From Bdellovibrionales bacterium CG12_big_fil_rev_8_21_14_0_65_38_15 (GTDB taxonomy: Bacteria > Bdellovibrionota > Bacteriovoracia > Bacteriovoracales > Bacteriovoracaceae): a DNA stretch of 64,000 nucleotides. Positions 47,765 to 57,303 of the stretch are shown here, one piece after another (positions within the stretch are counted from its first letter, which is position 1; each line of letters starts with the position of its first letter). The notes under the pieces were generated by a model, which worked only from the letters and a program-made list of their open reading frames with translations, ran no database searches and was not told the DNA's origin. Position numbers and translations under genes: made by a program. The stretch lies in contig PCUW01000040.1 of the NCBI GenBank assembly GCA_002787775.1, positions 1-64,000 of the forward strand. The letters are read 5' to 3'.

Positions 47765-48889
47765 CTAGTGATCGAATCTTAGAGTAATTAGATTATTCTC
47801 TTCTTTTTCTTCAATTGCTGAAATACTAGCAGGAATCGGCTTTTTTAAAGAGTTACCGTATAAAATGGTAATCAAGACTTTATCTAAGACTTTAAATTCA
47901 CCTTTTCGTTTTTCGATAAGGTGAACTTCTTGCGTCGTAATTTCTTCTATTTGATAAAAAACCTCACTAGAGAATTGTTCCTCTGCAAGCTGACGTTTCA
48001 ATCCAATTTTTTCTTTTGGCTGATTAAAAAGAACAGGCGAGTTAAGGCTGATATCAAATTTAGCTTCGACGTACCAATATTTTGCATATTCAGAGGGCTT
48101 ATTAAATACAGTTATTTTGGCACTTAATGGTGAGCTAAGTGAGCTATCTAAAATAGAATGGACGATGATAGAATCGCCCAGTTTAAATTCATTTTTTACA
48201 AGTGTTTGAAAAGAAACTCCATGTGTTTCAACTTCGCTCAAGATATATGTCGATGGCTCTGTAGAAGGCTTTCCTAAAACAACTCTCTTGGTTTTTGTCG
48301 TTAATTCACTCAAACCTTCATTTGAAGTCTCTTTAACAACACCTTTATCTGAGAATGCTAGAGTCGAAGCAGTATCTTTAATTTCTGGTTTTTTAGCAAA
48401 AACATAAGAACCAGTTTTTTCTGCAGAGTCTTCATCTTTAGGTATGTCTGAGATAGATGTTAGATCCGTATTTATAACTTGAAGGACCTGTGAAATAAGA
48501 TCTAAATCAGCTTTGTCCATATCATTAGAGTCAGCATCTGGAGCAAGATCTGATGGTGAAAACTCAGAGAGCTTTAAGACAGTCGTTGGAGCTGATAAAA
48601 TAATAGCTTCTTTTTCTACTCGCTCAATTTTACATTTAAATATATTCAAAAGGTCTTCGTGAAAGCAGTTGAGGTCTTTAATATTTTTAAGGGCATTTTG
48701 ATTGGCAGATTTATCAAGCCTAAATTTGAGTTGTCTTTTATCTTTATCCCAATGAATCAATAAAGAATGCAAAATAATAAGGCGTCCTTCTAAGTGGGTC
48801 CAAAGATAACAAGACTCAATAGATTGAGATAACTCATCGAGCTGTTGATCAATTTGAGGAATGTCGGCAATCTTATTTTGAAATCTCAC
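47765..48889 (-). CDS. Hypothetical protein, possible PilZ-like domain
   Basis: Central 'RVVLGKPSTEPSTYILSEVETHGVSFQTLVKNEFKLGDSIIVHSILD' weakly PilZ-like. Confidence 0.55.
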   Translation of the reverse strand: MRFQNKIADIPQIDQQLDELSQSIESCYLWTHLEGRLIILHSLLIHWDKDKRQLKFRLDKSANQNALKNIKDLNCFHEDLLNIFKCKIERVEKEAIILSAPTTVLKLSEFSPSDLAPDADSNDMDKADLDLISQVLQVINTDLTSISDIPKDEDSAEKTGSYVFAKKPEIKDTASTLAFSDKGVVKETSNEGLSELTTKTKRVVLGKPSTEPSTYILSEVETHGVSFQTLVKNEFKLGDSIIVHSILDSSLSSPLSAKITVFNKPSEYAKYWYVEAKFDISLNSPVLFNQPKEKIGLKRQLAEEQFSSEVFYQIEEITTQEVHLIEKRKGEFKVLDKVLITILYGNSLKKPIPASISAIEEKEENNLITLRFDH

Positions 48890-48934
48890 TAAAAGAGTAT
48901 AGCAAAACTTCTAGGTCTTTAATATCAGGGTAAA

Positions 48935-49324
48935 TTATTTTTTACCTAAGGCCTTGATCACCGCTTTTAAAAGACCTTGGCGAGTGAAAGGCTTAATTAA
49001 AAAGCATTTAACTCCCAAATTAATGGCTTTAAGGGCATGCTCGTTTTGCATGGCCCCAGACATAAAGATAATCTTATGCTTTCTAGAGCCAAGAGTCATT
49101 ACGAGGTTTTCAATCATATTAAGACCATCTTTATCTGGCATTTGATTATCAATAATTAAAAGATCAAATTCTTGATTTCGAACTTTTTGAAGCGCAACCG
49201 TTGAAGAAGTCGAGGAGACAATAAAAGAGAAAATATTAAAGCTTTTAAGCATGACTTCAATGAGGTCACAGATATGCTGTTCATCATCAACAACTAGAAC
49301 AGAGAGCTTTTTACTTTCACTCAT
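48935..49324 (-). CDS. CheY-like response regulator
   Basis: 'VLVVDDEQHICDLIEVML', 'LLIIDNQMPDKDG', 'CFLIKPF'. Confidence 0.93.
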   Translation of the reverse strand: MSESKKLSVLVVDDEQHICDLIEVMLKSFNIFSFIVSSTSSTVALQKVRNQEFDLLIIDNQMPDKDGLNMIENLVMTLGSRKHKIIFMSGAMQNEHALKAINLGVKCFLIKPFTRQGLLKAVIKALGKK

Positions 49325-50837
49325 TTGAGGCTCCTAGGACTTTAGAAATGGCTTCTAAAACTTGGGAATTATTAAATGGCTTGGTAATAAAAGTTGAGAT
49401 GTTTAATGTCTCTTTATCTTTTTGGAATGTTTCTTTTCCATTAAGCGCACCACTTAAATAAATAATAGGAATATCTTCTTCAAGAGCTCTAATTTTTTGT
49501 GCCAGCTCACTACCTGAAAATTTAGGCATGGCTAGATCTGTGATGACAAGATCAATCTCCGTTTGAATGAGAATATGAAGTGCATCATCACCACCTGTAG
49601 ATCCTACTACAGAATAGCCTGCAGCTTGTAGCATTTCATCGAGTTCATTTAGAACTGCTGGATCATTATCGACGATAAGAATCTTCTTTTGATCACCTTC
49701 TCCGATTTCAGGCCCAAAACCACCAGAAGTAATCATACTACTCATTTCCATCGTTGGAAGTTGAATAGAAAAACAGACACCTTGCTTTTGATTCTCGAAG
49801 GTGAGTGTGCCTTGATGCTTTTCAATAAGTCTCTTGCTGATAGAAAGTCCAAGTCCCGAACCCTTTCCTATATCTTTTGTCGTAAAAAAAGGCTGGAAAA
49901 CATTATCTCCAATTGATGAATCAATTCCTGGGCCGTTATCAGTAATAGAAAAGCCTACAAAATGATCAGCTTTAGTAAAAGAAATAGTAACGCTGGGATT
50001 TTTAACTTGGTTATCTAAAAGTGCATCAAATGAGTTTTTCAAAAGATTAACAATCACTTGTTCAAGCTCAACTGGATTCGCTTGAATGATTAATGGTTCA
50101 TCGATTTCATTAATCTCCATTTTAATTAAGTCTTTTCGAGATCCTGTATGTGTAAGTTCACAGGCACCTTTTGTCACTTTCTGTAGATCACAAAATTGAC
50201 GATGATCATCATTTGTTCGAACATAGGATTTCATATTATTGATAATCGATGAAATTTTTTCAAGAGATGTCGTAACTCTATTGATAGAGGTAATAACTTC
50301 TTCTTTATTCAAACTCGCATTCTCTTTTAATTCCCATTCAATATTTTGAGCATACCCATAAGCGACTGTTAAAGGATTATTAATTTCATGTGAGATGCCA
50401 GCAGAGAGTTCACCTAACGTGGCTAGCTTATCTGTTTGTAGTATCTTTTCATGTGTTTTCTTGATCTCTTCAAGTTGAATCTTGTATTTATCATATAGAT
50501 TACGTTCAACAGTAAGGTCATTGAAGGAGAGTATGATGTTATCCTCTTCCTTAATCGCCTTTATTACAACTGTAATGGGACCATAACCTTGAGTTGTAAA
50601 CAGAATTGATTCTTCTGAGATGCCAGTTGTATTTTTTTGAGCTCCCTCAAAAACTTTGGTAATGACTTCTTTTTTATCAAAAAGCTCTGAAAATTGCTTT
50701 GTATTCTTAAGAACACGAGGGGATGACTGGATAAGAACTAAAAAAGCTTGATTGAAATATACGATGGATTGATTGTTATCGATAACAACGACTCCAGATA
50801 ATAGATCATCAAAAAGTTTATACTTTTCTGTACTCAT
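49317..50837 (-). CDS. Hybrid sensor histidine kinase (PAS-HisKA-HATPase-REC)
   Basis: 'LGELSAGISHEINNPL', 'ITDNGPGI', 'GKGSGLGLSI', REC 'ILIVDNDPAV..LVITDLAMPKFSG'. Confidence 0.95.
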   Translation of the reverse strand: MSTEKYKLFDDLLSGVVVIDNNQSIVYFNQAFLVLIQSSPRVLKNTKQFSELFDKKEVITKVFEGAQKNTTGISEESILFTTQGYGPITVVIKAIKEEDNIILSFNDLTVERNLYDKYKIQLEEIKKTHEKILQTDKLATLGELSAGISHEINNPLTVAYGYAQNIEWELKENASLNKEEVITSINRVTTSLEKISSIINNMKSYVRTNDDHRQFCDLQKVTKGACELTHTGSRKDLIKMEINEIDEPLIIQANPVELEQVIVNLLKNSFDALLDNQVKNPSVTISFTKADHFVGFSITDNGPGIDSSIGDNVFQPFFTTKDIGKGSGLGLSISKRLIEKHQGTLTFENQKQGVCFSIQLPTMEMSSMITSGGFGPEIGEGDQKKILIVDNDPAVLNELDEMLQAAGYSVVGSTGGDDALHILIQTEIDLVITDLAMPKFSGSELAQKIRALEEDIPIIYLSGALNGKETFQKDKETLNISTFITKPFNNSQVLEAISKVLGASNE

Positions 50838-50842
50838 GAAAC

Positions 50843-51304
50843 CTACTTTATAAAATTAAAATACTGAGCTTCAAGAGCATCAAACTCAAGTTCAGTTCCC
50901 GAATCATTTTTCTTAATGGGTGCTTTTTTGTTAGAAACTTCCTGAATTCTTAGAAGAACTTTAATCTCCTCGTCAGCGTCAGGATCAAAATAGGGAGCGT
51001 AAAAGCTTTCAATTGAAGCATTTGCTGGCAAAAAGCCTTCAACCATATTCATCTGCTCAATCATAATTTGCGGGCAGCTTTTATAAATAATCTTCGCCTT
51101 TTGATTTAGAGCAGTAACGAGATTAATGAGCTCTCTAACGCCACAAGAATTAATTAGGTTTACACCTGAAAAATTCAAATGAAATACGTTCGCCTCACAA
51201 GATGTTAATGCCTCAAAATTAGCATCTTCATCAATTCGTCCCGTCAAAATGACTTCAGCAACATTATTTTCTAGATTAACTTTAATATCCAGACCTGAAC
51301 TCAT
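50843..51304 (-). CDS. STAS-domain protein
   Basis: 'HLNFSGVNLINSCGVRELINLV'. Confidence 0.75.
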   Translation of the reverse strand: MSSGLDIKVNLENNVAEVILTGRIDEDANFEALTSCEANVFHLNFSGVNLINSCGVRELINLVTALNQKAKIIYKSCPQIMIEQMNMVEGFLPANASIESFYAPYFDPDADEEIKVLLRIQEVSNKKAPIKKNDSGTELEFDALEAQYFNFIK

Positions 51305-53748
51305 GAAATCTCCCTAACCTTGAAATGAAAAGAGGTGACTCTTCCCTTAAAATTCTTGTATCGCTTTGTAGCTTCTAAAACACATTTAATCGTAGTTGAT
51401 TGATTCTTATGAATATCAATCCAAATTTGATTAGTGGATTGATAGACGAGGTATAAGCCTAATCCGGCTCCACGACCATCTTGCTTTGGAGATTGTGTTT
51501 CTTTTGCTCTTTTAAAGGCCTGTAATATCTGGTCTTTTGTCAGCATACCCTTGTTGTCTTGGACTTCAATCATAATGAAAGAATCATCGACACTGAGGTT
51601 AACTGAAACGATGGAATCTTTATCGCTAAAGGCATTAGTAACAAGCTCGTCTCCAATTAAAGAAAGATAGTCTCTTGGACTTTGAAACCATCCAGGAAAT
51701 TCTTTTGTTTTTAAAAAGAGATCAATTTCATTTCTATATTCTTCTAATTTCTGGCCCTGCCAAGAAAATAGTGGGGTTCCTATTGACGGAGCATTGAGTT
51801 CAATTTCGTGACTTAAAATTGGTGAGTTATGTCCAATTAAATGATCAACGTTTGTATTCTCACAAAGAAAGTCGATACTTTCTTTTGCATCGAGGTGACT
51901 AATGACAGTGTTGTTATTAATAAATTCAATGTCTTTAGTCGTATGGGTAGAAACCAAACGACAAAGGACTAATGTAACATCGTCATCACTTGGTGTGCCG
52001 CCACTAAAAGTCAGAGCTTCACTACTTATAGCACTTTGCCATAACTTAAGATTAGAATTCTTATTCTGTGTAATACTGGTGTGGAACTTACGATCACCAT
52101 ACGGCTTATTTTCTTTATTTGTGTTTTCAACAATTCCATCGGTATACAAGACGAGAAGGTCACCTTCTTCATATGAAATCTGCTTATTCTCAAAGGTTGA
52201 ATGATGCTCTTTTCCTAGGTGAGCAGATGGCTCACTTAAAAGAGGAATAAGATCTTGCCTAGAAGGTTGATCGATTTTCGCACTCAAAAGATAAGGAGGG
52301 TTGTGAGCTGCATTTGACCAAGTTAGTGTTTTCGTCTCTTTATCAACCACTGTACATAGCATTGTCATATACAATTGTTTACCAGCACCGCAGATGGCCT
52401 TATTAAACCACTCAAGCATGGCATTGGGCTTAACTATCAGTTCTGGTTGTGTCTTTAACAATTCTTCTAGCGTATGTAGGGCGCAATTAGCTGTCGCTGT
52501 AATCAGAGCAGCAGGAACGCCATGTCCAGTTGCATCAGCGATAAAAATAGCACTTTTACCGTTTGATTCTATATATCCCCACCAATCTCCGCCGCATTCA
52601 GATGCTGGCGCATAGAAAGCCGAAAACTCAGCACCTTGAATAGTTCCTTCAAAATTGGGAAAAAATGAATCTTGAACTAATTTTGCAACTTCAACTTCTC
52701 GCTCGAGGCGTACTTTCTCTTTCATTTGCTCCATGAATTGAACAATTTTTTTCCCCATATAATTAAAGGAATCAGAAAGGGCACCAATCTCATCTCTAGA
52801 CTTTACTTCAACACTATTTTCAAAATCTCCAGCGACAAACTTTTGTGTACCTTCAAAAAGTGTTTCTAAAGACTTGGTTAATGATCTTGAAAAAAGAATA
52901 CCGATGATAATGGCTAAACTTAAGAGGAAGACAGCGTAAATATAAGACTGCTTAATCAGTTTATCGGCTACTGAAAAAGCTGCTGATTTTTTTATGATAG
53001 ATATTGAAATCGGATTCGTAAGATTTTCTTGTTCAAAAGAGATAAGGCTTAATTGGTCGTTGAAGTTTGCTTCGAAAACACCTTTTTTGATGCCTTTAGC
53101 GAGATATTCATCTTTAAGCTGCTTTAAAATACCTGGGGCTGATTGATCTGTTAATGTTTCAAATCCTGGAGACATGATTAGATTATCTATTTCGTTATTC
53201 TTTTGAACTAAGCTTTCGACTAGAGAAATTTGTGCAATTTGTATGGATTCATTGAGTTTTGTTACGATGGTAATAACGGGTTTATTTTTAAAAAAGTAGA
53301 AAAATGTTTTGTCAGCTGATGAAGTTATTTGTCCCCAGTTTTGATCAATCGCTTTATCAATATCCTGCCTAGAAAGAGATAATTTAGATAAGCCGGTATG
53401 ATCAAGGATTCCAGTCGTAAATTTATTTTTTGAAAGATCAAAGATACGGTAATCAATAAAAGAGGGAGAAGAATCAAAAATATTCTTAATATCCTCACTC
53501 TTAGTAAGTAGTCCCATGATATGTAATGTTCTTTTTGATTCTTGAATTGTATTTAAAATATCTCTTGAGATAGACCTTGAAGAATCTTGAACTGAATTAA
53601 AAATATATGCAGATTTATCTTCGATGAACTTAGTTAAAGCATATTGTGCATAAGCAGCAAGGCTTATAAGTAATACCAATGAGAATAAGCTTATAAGCTT
53701 GAGTTTCAAAGGAAAGAGAATAGGTCTTTGAAGTTGTTTAATTTCCAT
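51301..53748 (-). CDS. RsbU/SpoIIE-type PP2C phosphatase with HAMP and C-terminal HATPase domain
   Basis: Two TMs, HAMP ('RSLTKSLETLFEGTQKFVAGDFENSVEVKSRDEIGALSDSFN'), 'ASECGGDWWGYIESNGKSAIFIADATGHGVPAALIT', C-terminal 'SLIGDELVTNAF...GRGAGLGLYLV'. Confidence 0.92.
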   Translation of the reverse strand: MEIKQLQRPILFPLKLKLISLFSLVLLISLAAYAQYALTKFIEDKSAYIFNSVQDSSRSISRDILNTIQESKRTLHIMGLLTKSEDIKNIFDSSPSFIDYRIFDLSKNKFTTGILDHTGLSKLSLSRQDIDKAIDQNWGQITSSADKTFFYFFKNKPVITIVTKLNESIQIAQISLVESLVQKNNEIDNLIMSPGFETLTDQSAPGILKQLKDEYLAKGIKKGVFEANFNDQLSLISFEQENLTNPISISIIKKSAAFSVADKLIKQSYIYAVFLLSLAIIIGILFSRSLTKSLETLFEGTQKFVAGDFENSVEVKSRDEIGALSDSFNYMGKKIVQFMEQMKEKVRLEREVEVAKLVQDSFFPNFEGTIQGAEFSAFYAPASECGGDWWGYIESNGKSAIFIADATGHGVPAALITATANCALHTLEELLKTQPELIVKPNAMLEWFNKAICGAGKQLYMTMLCTVVDKETKTLTWSNAAHNPPYLLSAKIDQPSRQDLIPLLSEPSAHLGKEHHSTFENKQISYEEGDLLVLYTDGIVENTNKENKPYGDRKFHTSITQNKNSNLKLWQSAISSEALTFSGGTPSDDDVTLVLCRLVSTHTTKDIEFINNNTVISHLDAKESIDFLCENTNVDHLIGHNSPILSHEIELNAPSIGTPLFSWQGQKLEEYRNEIDLFLKTKEFPGWFQSPRDYLSLIGDELVTNAFSDKDSIVSVNLSVDDSFIMIEVQDNKGMLTKDQILQAFKRAKETQSPKQDGRGAGLGLYLVYQSTNQIWIDIHKNQSTTIKCVLEATKRYKNFKGRVTSFHFKVREIS

Positions 53749-53785
53749 TATTTAATTCGTAGATATTATCTCAAAGACCACTATA

Positions 53786-56227
53786 ATGAACAAGAAGACA
53801 CTTTTTGACGAAGGGAGAATGAAAAGTTCCAAGTTAGACTGGATATTAGTCGGATTTTTTTCCATCGTGGCCGTATGGAGCGCTAAAATTTTATACTGGC
53901 CATCATCGCTAGACTCGTCTGGCACGGGCTCTTTCGCTAAAATTGAAAGCTTGAGTAATATTGTTAAGAGTAAATCAGTTGGAAATTTAGCTTGGAATGA
54001 TGTGCAAGTAGGACAAACCTTTAAGCGGAAAGATTTACTTTTTACCTATGATAAATCACGCGCCAAGTTAATTCTTGAGCGCGGTGAGAACCTTGAGCTC
54101 TTGCCAAATTCCTTAATCGAGCTTGATCAATTCTCCGGTGGCTTAGCCATTCAAGTTAAAGAGGGACTAATTTATCTTGATATTAAAGAAGGTGAATCAG
54201 TTAAAGTGAATTTAGGTGGCAAGCAGATTTCTTTAAGTTCAAAAAATGCAAAGGTGAAGTTATCCACTTCAAATGGAATTTCAAAACTTGAAACTTCTAA
54301 TGGCGATGTATCAGTTCAGTCTTCAACTGGTGAAACTTTTAAACTAGATCAAGATAACCAAATCGAAGTTAATGATTCTAGTGAAATTAAACTTAGTGAA
54401 AAGTTCGTAAAGCTTCTTTCTCCAAAAGATGGAGCGCAGATATCTATTGATGAAGATGCCATTGAAGTTGAATATCAATGGGAGTTTACTAGCCAGTCTT
54501 ATCGCACTAATCCTGAGATAGAGATCTCGCAAAGTTCAATATTCGAATCAGAAAAATTGATCGATGATGATGATGATATTGGAGTTGGAACATATTTTTG
54601 GCGTGCCGTTAATGATGAAGGTGTCGTTTTATCAAGCACCAATACTTTTGAAATAATAAAAAATCAAAAGATTGAAAAGATCGATCCAGCTCCTGTTTTA
54701 CAACTTCTTACCCCTGCTGATTTGGCCGAAATAAATGTAAGTCGCCCCGGAGATAATGTTGAGTTTAGCTTTTCTGGGCAAGCAATCATTGAAATTGCCA
54801 AAGATCAGAAATTTGACGACATTGTTGTTTCAGCTGACGTAGACAATTCATTCTTATGGAAAGTTGAAAGCTTGGGGCGTTTTTACTGGCGAATCAAAAA
54901 GGATTCAATTTATTCAGAGATTAGAGAAATCAATATTAAGCCTGGTGCTATTTTACCCGCACCAGATCTGGAGCGAGCTCCAAGTGAGTTAAAACTTATC
55001 CCACTGAAACCTCAAAGTTTTATTTATTCATTAATAAGCAATGCCTATGCTCAAGATTTTTCCGCTGAGTTTGAATGGAGTGAAGTTGATGGTGCACAGG
55101 CTTATATCATTGAGATCTTTGCTGATAAAAATCAAAGTAAAATTCTCAGTAGACAAAAAGTTAATGATAACCAATTCATTTGGATTGGAGCACCTCTAAG
55201 ACAAGTTTGGTGGCGTGTAAAGGCGATTGATCAGTGGCAGCGCGAGGGAGTTCCAAGTGCATTAGTGCAAACGGCGTTAATCCCACCAAATGGTTGGGAA
55301 GAGACAGAGATTGAGCTAGATTCACCAAGGCATCGAAGCGAGTTTAAGCAAAATAATTCCGTAGAATTTGAATGGGACAGTAAACCTGGTGTAAAGGATT
55401 GGATATTTTTATTATCAAAGGATTTAGATTTTAAGAAACCCGTTAAATCTCAAAAAATATCTTCAAATGAAATTGTCTTAAATGATCTGCCGGTAGGTGA
55501 GTGGTATTGGAGAATTAAAGCCTTTGATAGCTTAGGTAGAGAACTTTTAAGTAAAAGAAGAAAAATTATTATAACTGCATTAGATGTCGTTGAGGTGGCC
55601 AAAGAAGAAACAAGAGTGAACGAATATAAACTTAGACTCAATCTAAGGTCTCCTTTTGATATTGATATCGGATTACAAGCTTCCAAGCCCAATTATGAAC
55701 TTAAGAAGGGAAGACAGGATTTTAATCTGACAGGGATGACGGCCAGTGGTTTTAATTTAAATCTATCACGCGAACTAAGTCACTATCGCCTTTTTTCTAA
55801 TCTAAGTTGGGTCAGTGGTAAGGCCTTTGATTCGCTTGGTTACCAAGACAGTTCATTAAATCTTGGTCTTCAAAAAAGTTATGATTGGAATTTATCTTTT
55901 CCTGTTTGGGTTGGAGCTGGTTTATCGCTAAACAGGCTTTCATCTTATGAGCGAGCAGCCAATTCAAATACGTTGTCAGATTCAACGATTTCAACCTTTT
56001 CATTGCACTCATCTTTATTAGCTCAGCCCTTTGTCTGGGATAATAAATATATTGAAACTCAACTCGATCTAAGTCTTCTGGGTCAAATGGCTTTTGGTCT
56101 TCACGCCAAATATTTTGTCGGAAAATGGTTTTATGGTGTTGGTTTTAAAAATCAGACGATTGAAAAAGAAGGTGATTATAGCGTTACGACTTTAATGCTT
56201 CACTTTGGTTATCGTTGGCAGCGCTAA
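53786..56227 (+). CDS. FecR-domain protein with Fn3-like repeats and C-terminal beta-barrel-like region
   Basis: TM, FecR 'DLLFTYDKSRAKLILERGENLELLPNSLIELDQF'; W-rich repeats 'FYWRIK/WYWRIKAFD'; C-terminus 'TLMLHFGYRWQR'; start may be 53819. Confidence 0.8.
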   Translation: MNKKTLFDEGRMKSSKLDWILVGFFSIVAVWSAKILYWPSSLDSSGTGSFAKIESLSNIVKSKSVGNLAWNDVQVGQTFKRKDLLFTYDKSRAKLILERGENLELLPNSLIELDQFSGGLAIQVKEGLIYLDIKEGESVKVNLGGKQISLSSKNAKVKLSTSNGISKLETSNGDVSVQSSTGETFKLDQDNQIEVNDSSEIKLSEKFVKLLSPKDGAQISIDEDAIEVEYQWEFTSQSYRTNPEIEISQSSIFESEKLIDDDDDIGVGTYFWRAVNDEGVVLSSTNTFEIIKNQKIEKIDPAPVLQLLTPADLAEINVSRPGDNVEFSFSGQAIIEIAKDQKFDDIVVSADVDNSFLWKVESLGRFYWRIKKDSIYSEIREINIKPGAILPAPDLERAPSELKLIPLKPQSFIYSLISNAYAQDFSAEFEWSEVDGAQAYIIEIFADKNQSKILSRQKVNDNQFIWIGAPLRQVWWRVKAIDQWQREGVPSALVQTALIPPNGWEETEIELDSPRHRSEFKQNNSVEFEWDSKPGVKDWIFLLSKDLDFKKPVKSQKISSNEIVLNDLPVGEWYWRIKAFDSLGRELLSKRRKIIITALDVVEVAKEETRVNEYKLRLNLRSPFDIDIGLQASKPNYELKKGRQDFNLTGMTASGFNLNLSRELSHYRLFSNLSWVSGKAFDSLGYQDSSLNLGLQKSYDWNLSFPVWVGAGLSLNRLSSYERAANSNTLSDSTISTFSLHSSLLAQPFVWDNKYIETQLDLSLLGQMAFGLHAKYFVGKWFYGVGFKNQTIEKEGDYSVTTLMLHFGYRWQR

Positions 56228-57265
56228 ACTTAAAAACAAAATTAAAAAAAATGTTAAAAATTGATCGCCTGAAGAATTATGATCACTATCAATTGAGCCG
56301 CATCCAGTGGCAAGTTTTCCTTGAAATGAATTGGTAAACAGATCAGAGGTCTCAACGTTAACTCCTGAAGTAATTGTAATACCTGAAGTGTTGATATTTG
56401 AGCCACCGGAAGTTTCAATGCGGATTCGTCCAACACCACCAGCCCCACCAGCGTTGGCACTTGGCCCAACACCCGCAGTTCCACCAGCCAAATTAACAGT
56501 GCCGTTAATATCCACTCCACTTAAAGCTTGAATCAGAATTGTTCCACCAGAGCCGCCGCCGCCGCCGCCAGAACGTGTATCTCCGTTTCCACCATTTCCA
56601 CCATTCGCATTAATTGTTCCGGCAACGCTAATTGAAGTGGCCGATCGTAAAGTTAAGAAACCACCGCCACCACCGCCAACACCTGGTGCATAACTAAAGA
56701 CACTGTCGTCTCCAGCTCCACCAGCTCCACCGCCAGAGCCACCAGCTAGTGAAGAAGAAGAGCTTCCTCCACTACCAGCGATACCACTTCCAGCAGCTCC
56801 TGAAGTACCGGCACTACCGTTACCGCCACCACCTGCTCCGGCGCCAGAAAAAACGACTGAAATTTGACCTGTACCGCCGCCGCCGGGAGTATTTCCATTA
56901 CCAGCGCGGCCACTTCGTTCACCATTACCAATCCCACCAAGGTAACTGCCGCCAATATTTCCACCAGCACCACCTAGAGCTCCACTAGTATCAATAGCCG
57001 CACCATTGGCACCGTTAGCACCGTTGAGTCCGTTTAAACTAATTGAGCCTGTAATGTCGATTGAAGATCGAGACAAAATAACAACAGCTGATTGGCCTGC
57101 ATTAAAAGTAACGGCGCCAGTAATGGTTACGCTATCGCATTGATAGGTTCCACCATTTCCAGCTGCAAACGTGGCGTTAGTACAACTACCAAGAGAGCCG
57201 TTACCAAAATCAATGGCAAACGCCATTATTGGAAAGAAAAGAATGATAAGAGATAATTGCTTCAC
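56192..57265 (-). CDS. Secreted Gly-rich protein
   Basis: Signal peptide (MKQLSLIILFFPIMAFA), 'GGGGGGSGG' repeats, C-terminal hydrophobic segment. Confidence 0.8.
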   Translation of the reverse strand: MKQLSLIILFFPIMAFAIDFGNGSLGSCTNATFAAGNGGTYQCDSVTITGAVTFNAGQSAVVILSRSSIDITGSISLNGLNGANGANGAAIDTSGALGGAGGNIGGSYLGGIGNGERSGRAGNGNTPGGGGTGQISVVFSGAGAGGGGNGSAGTSGAAGSGIAGSGGSSSSSLAGGSGGGAGGAGDDSVFSYAPGVGGGGGGFLTLRSATSISVAGTINANGGNGGNGDTRSGGGGGGSGGTILIQALSGVDINGTVNLAGGTAGVGPSANAGGAGGVGRIRIETSGGSNINTSGITITSGVNVETSDLFTNSFQGKLATGCGSIDSDHNSSGDQFLTFFLILFLSLALPTITKVKH

Positions 57266-57303
57266 TCTTAAAGTGTATCAAGAGTGAAGCGAGCTTGAAA
57301 ATC

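Noticed and set aside
56749-56988. ORFs on the + strand antisense to the Gly-rich gene
   Set aside because: Low-complexity antisense of Gly codons (His/Arg/Tyr-rich), not protein-like.
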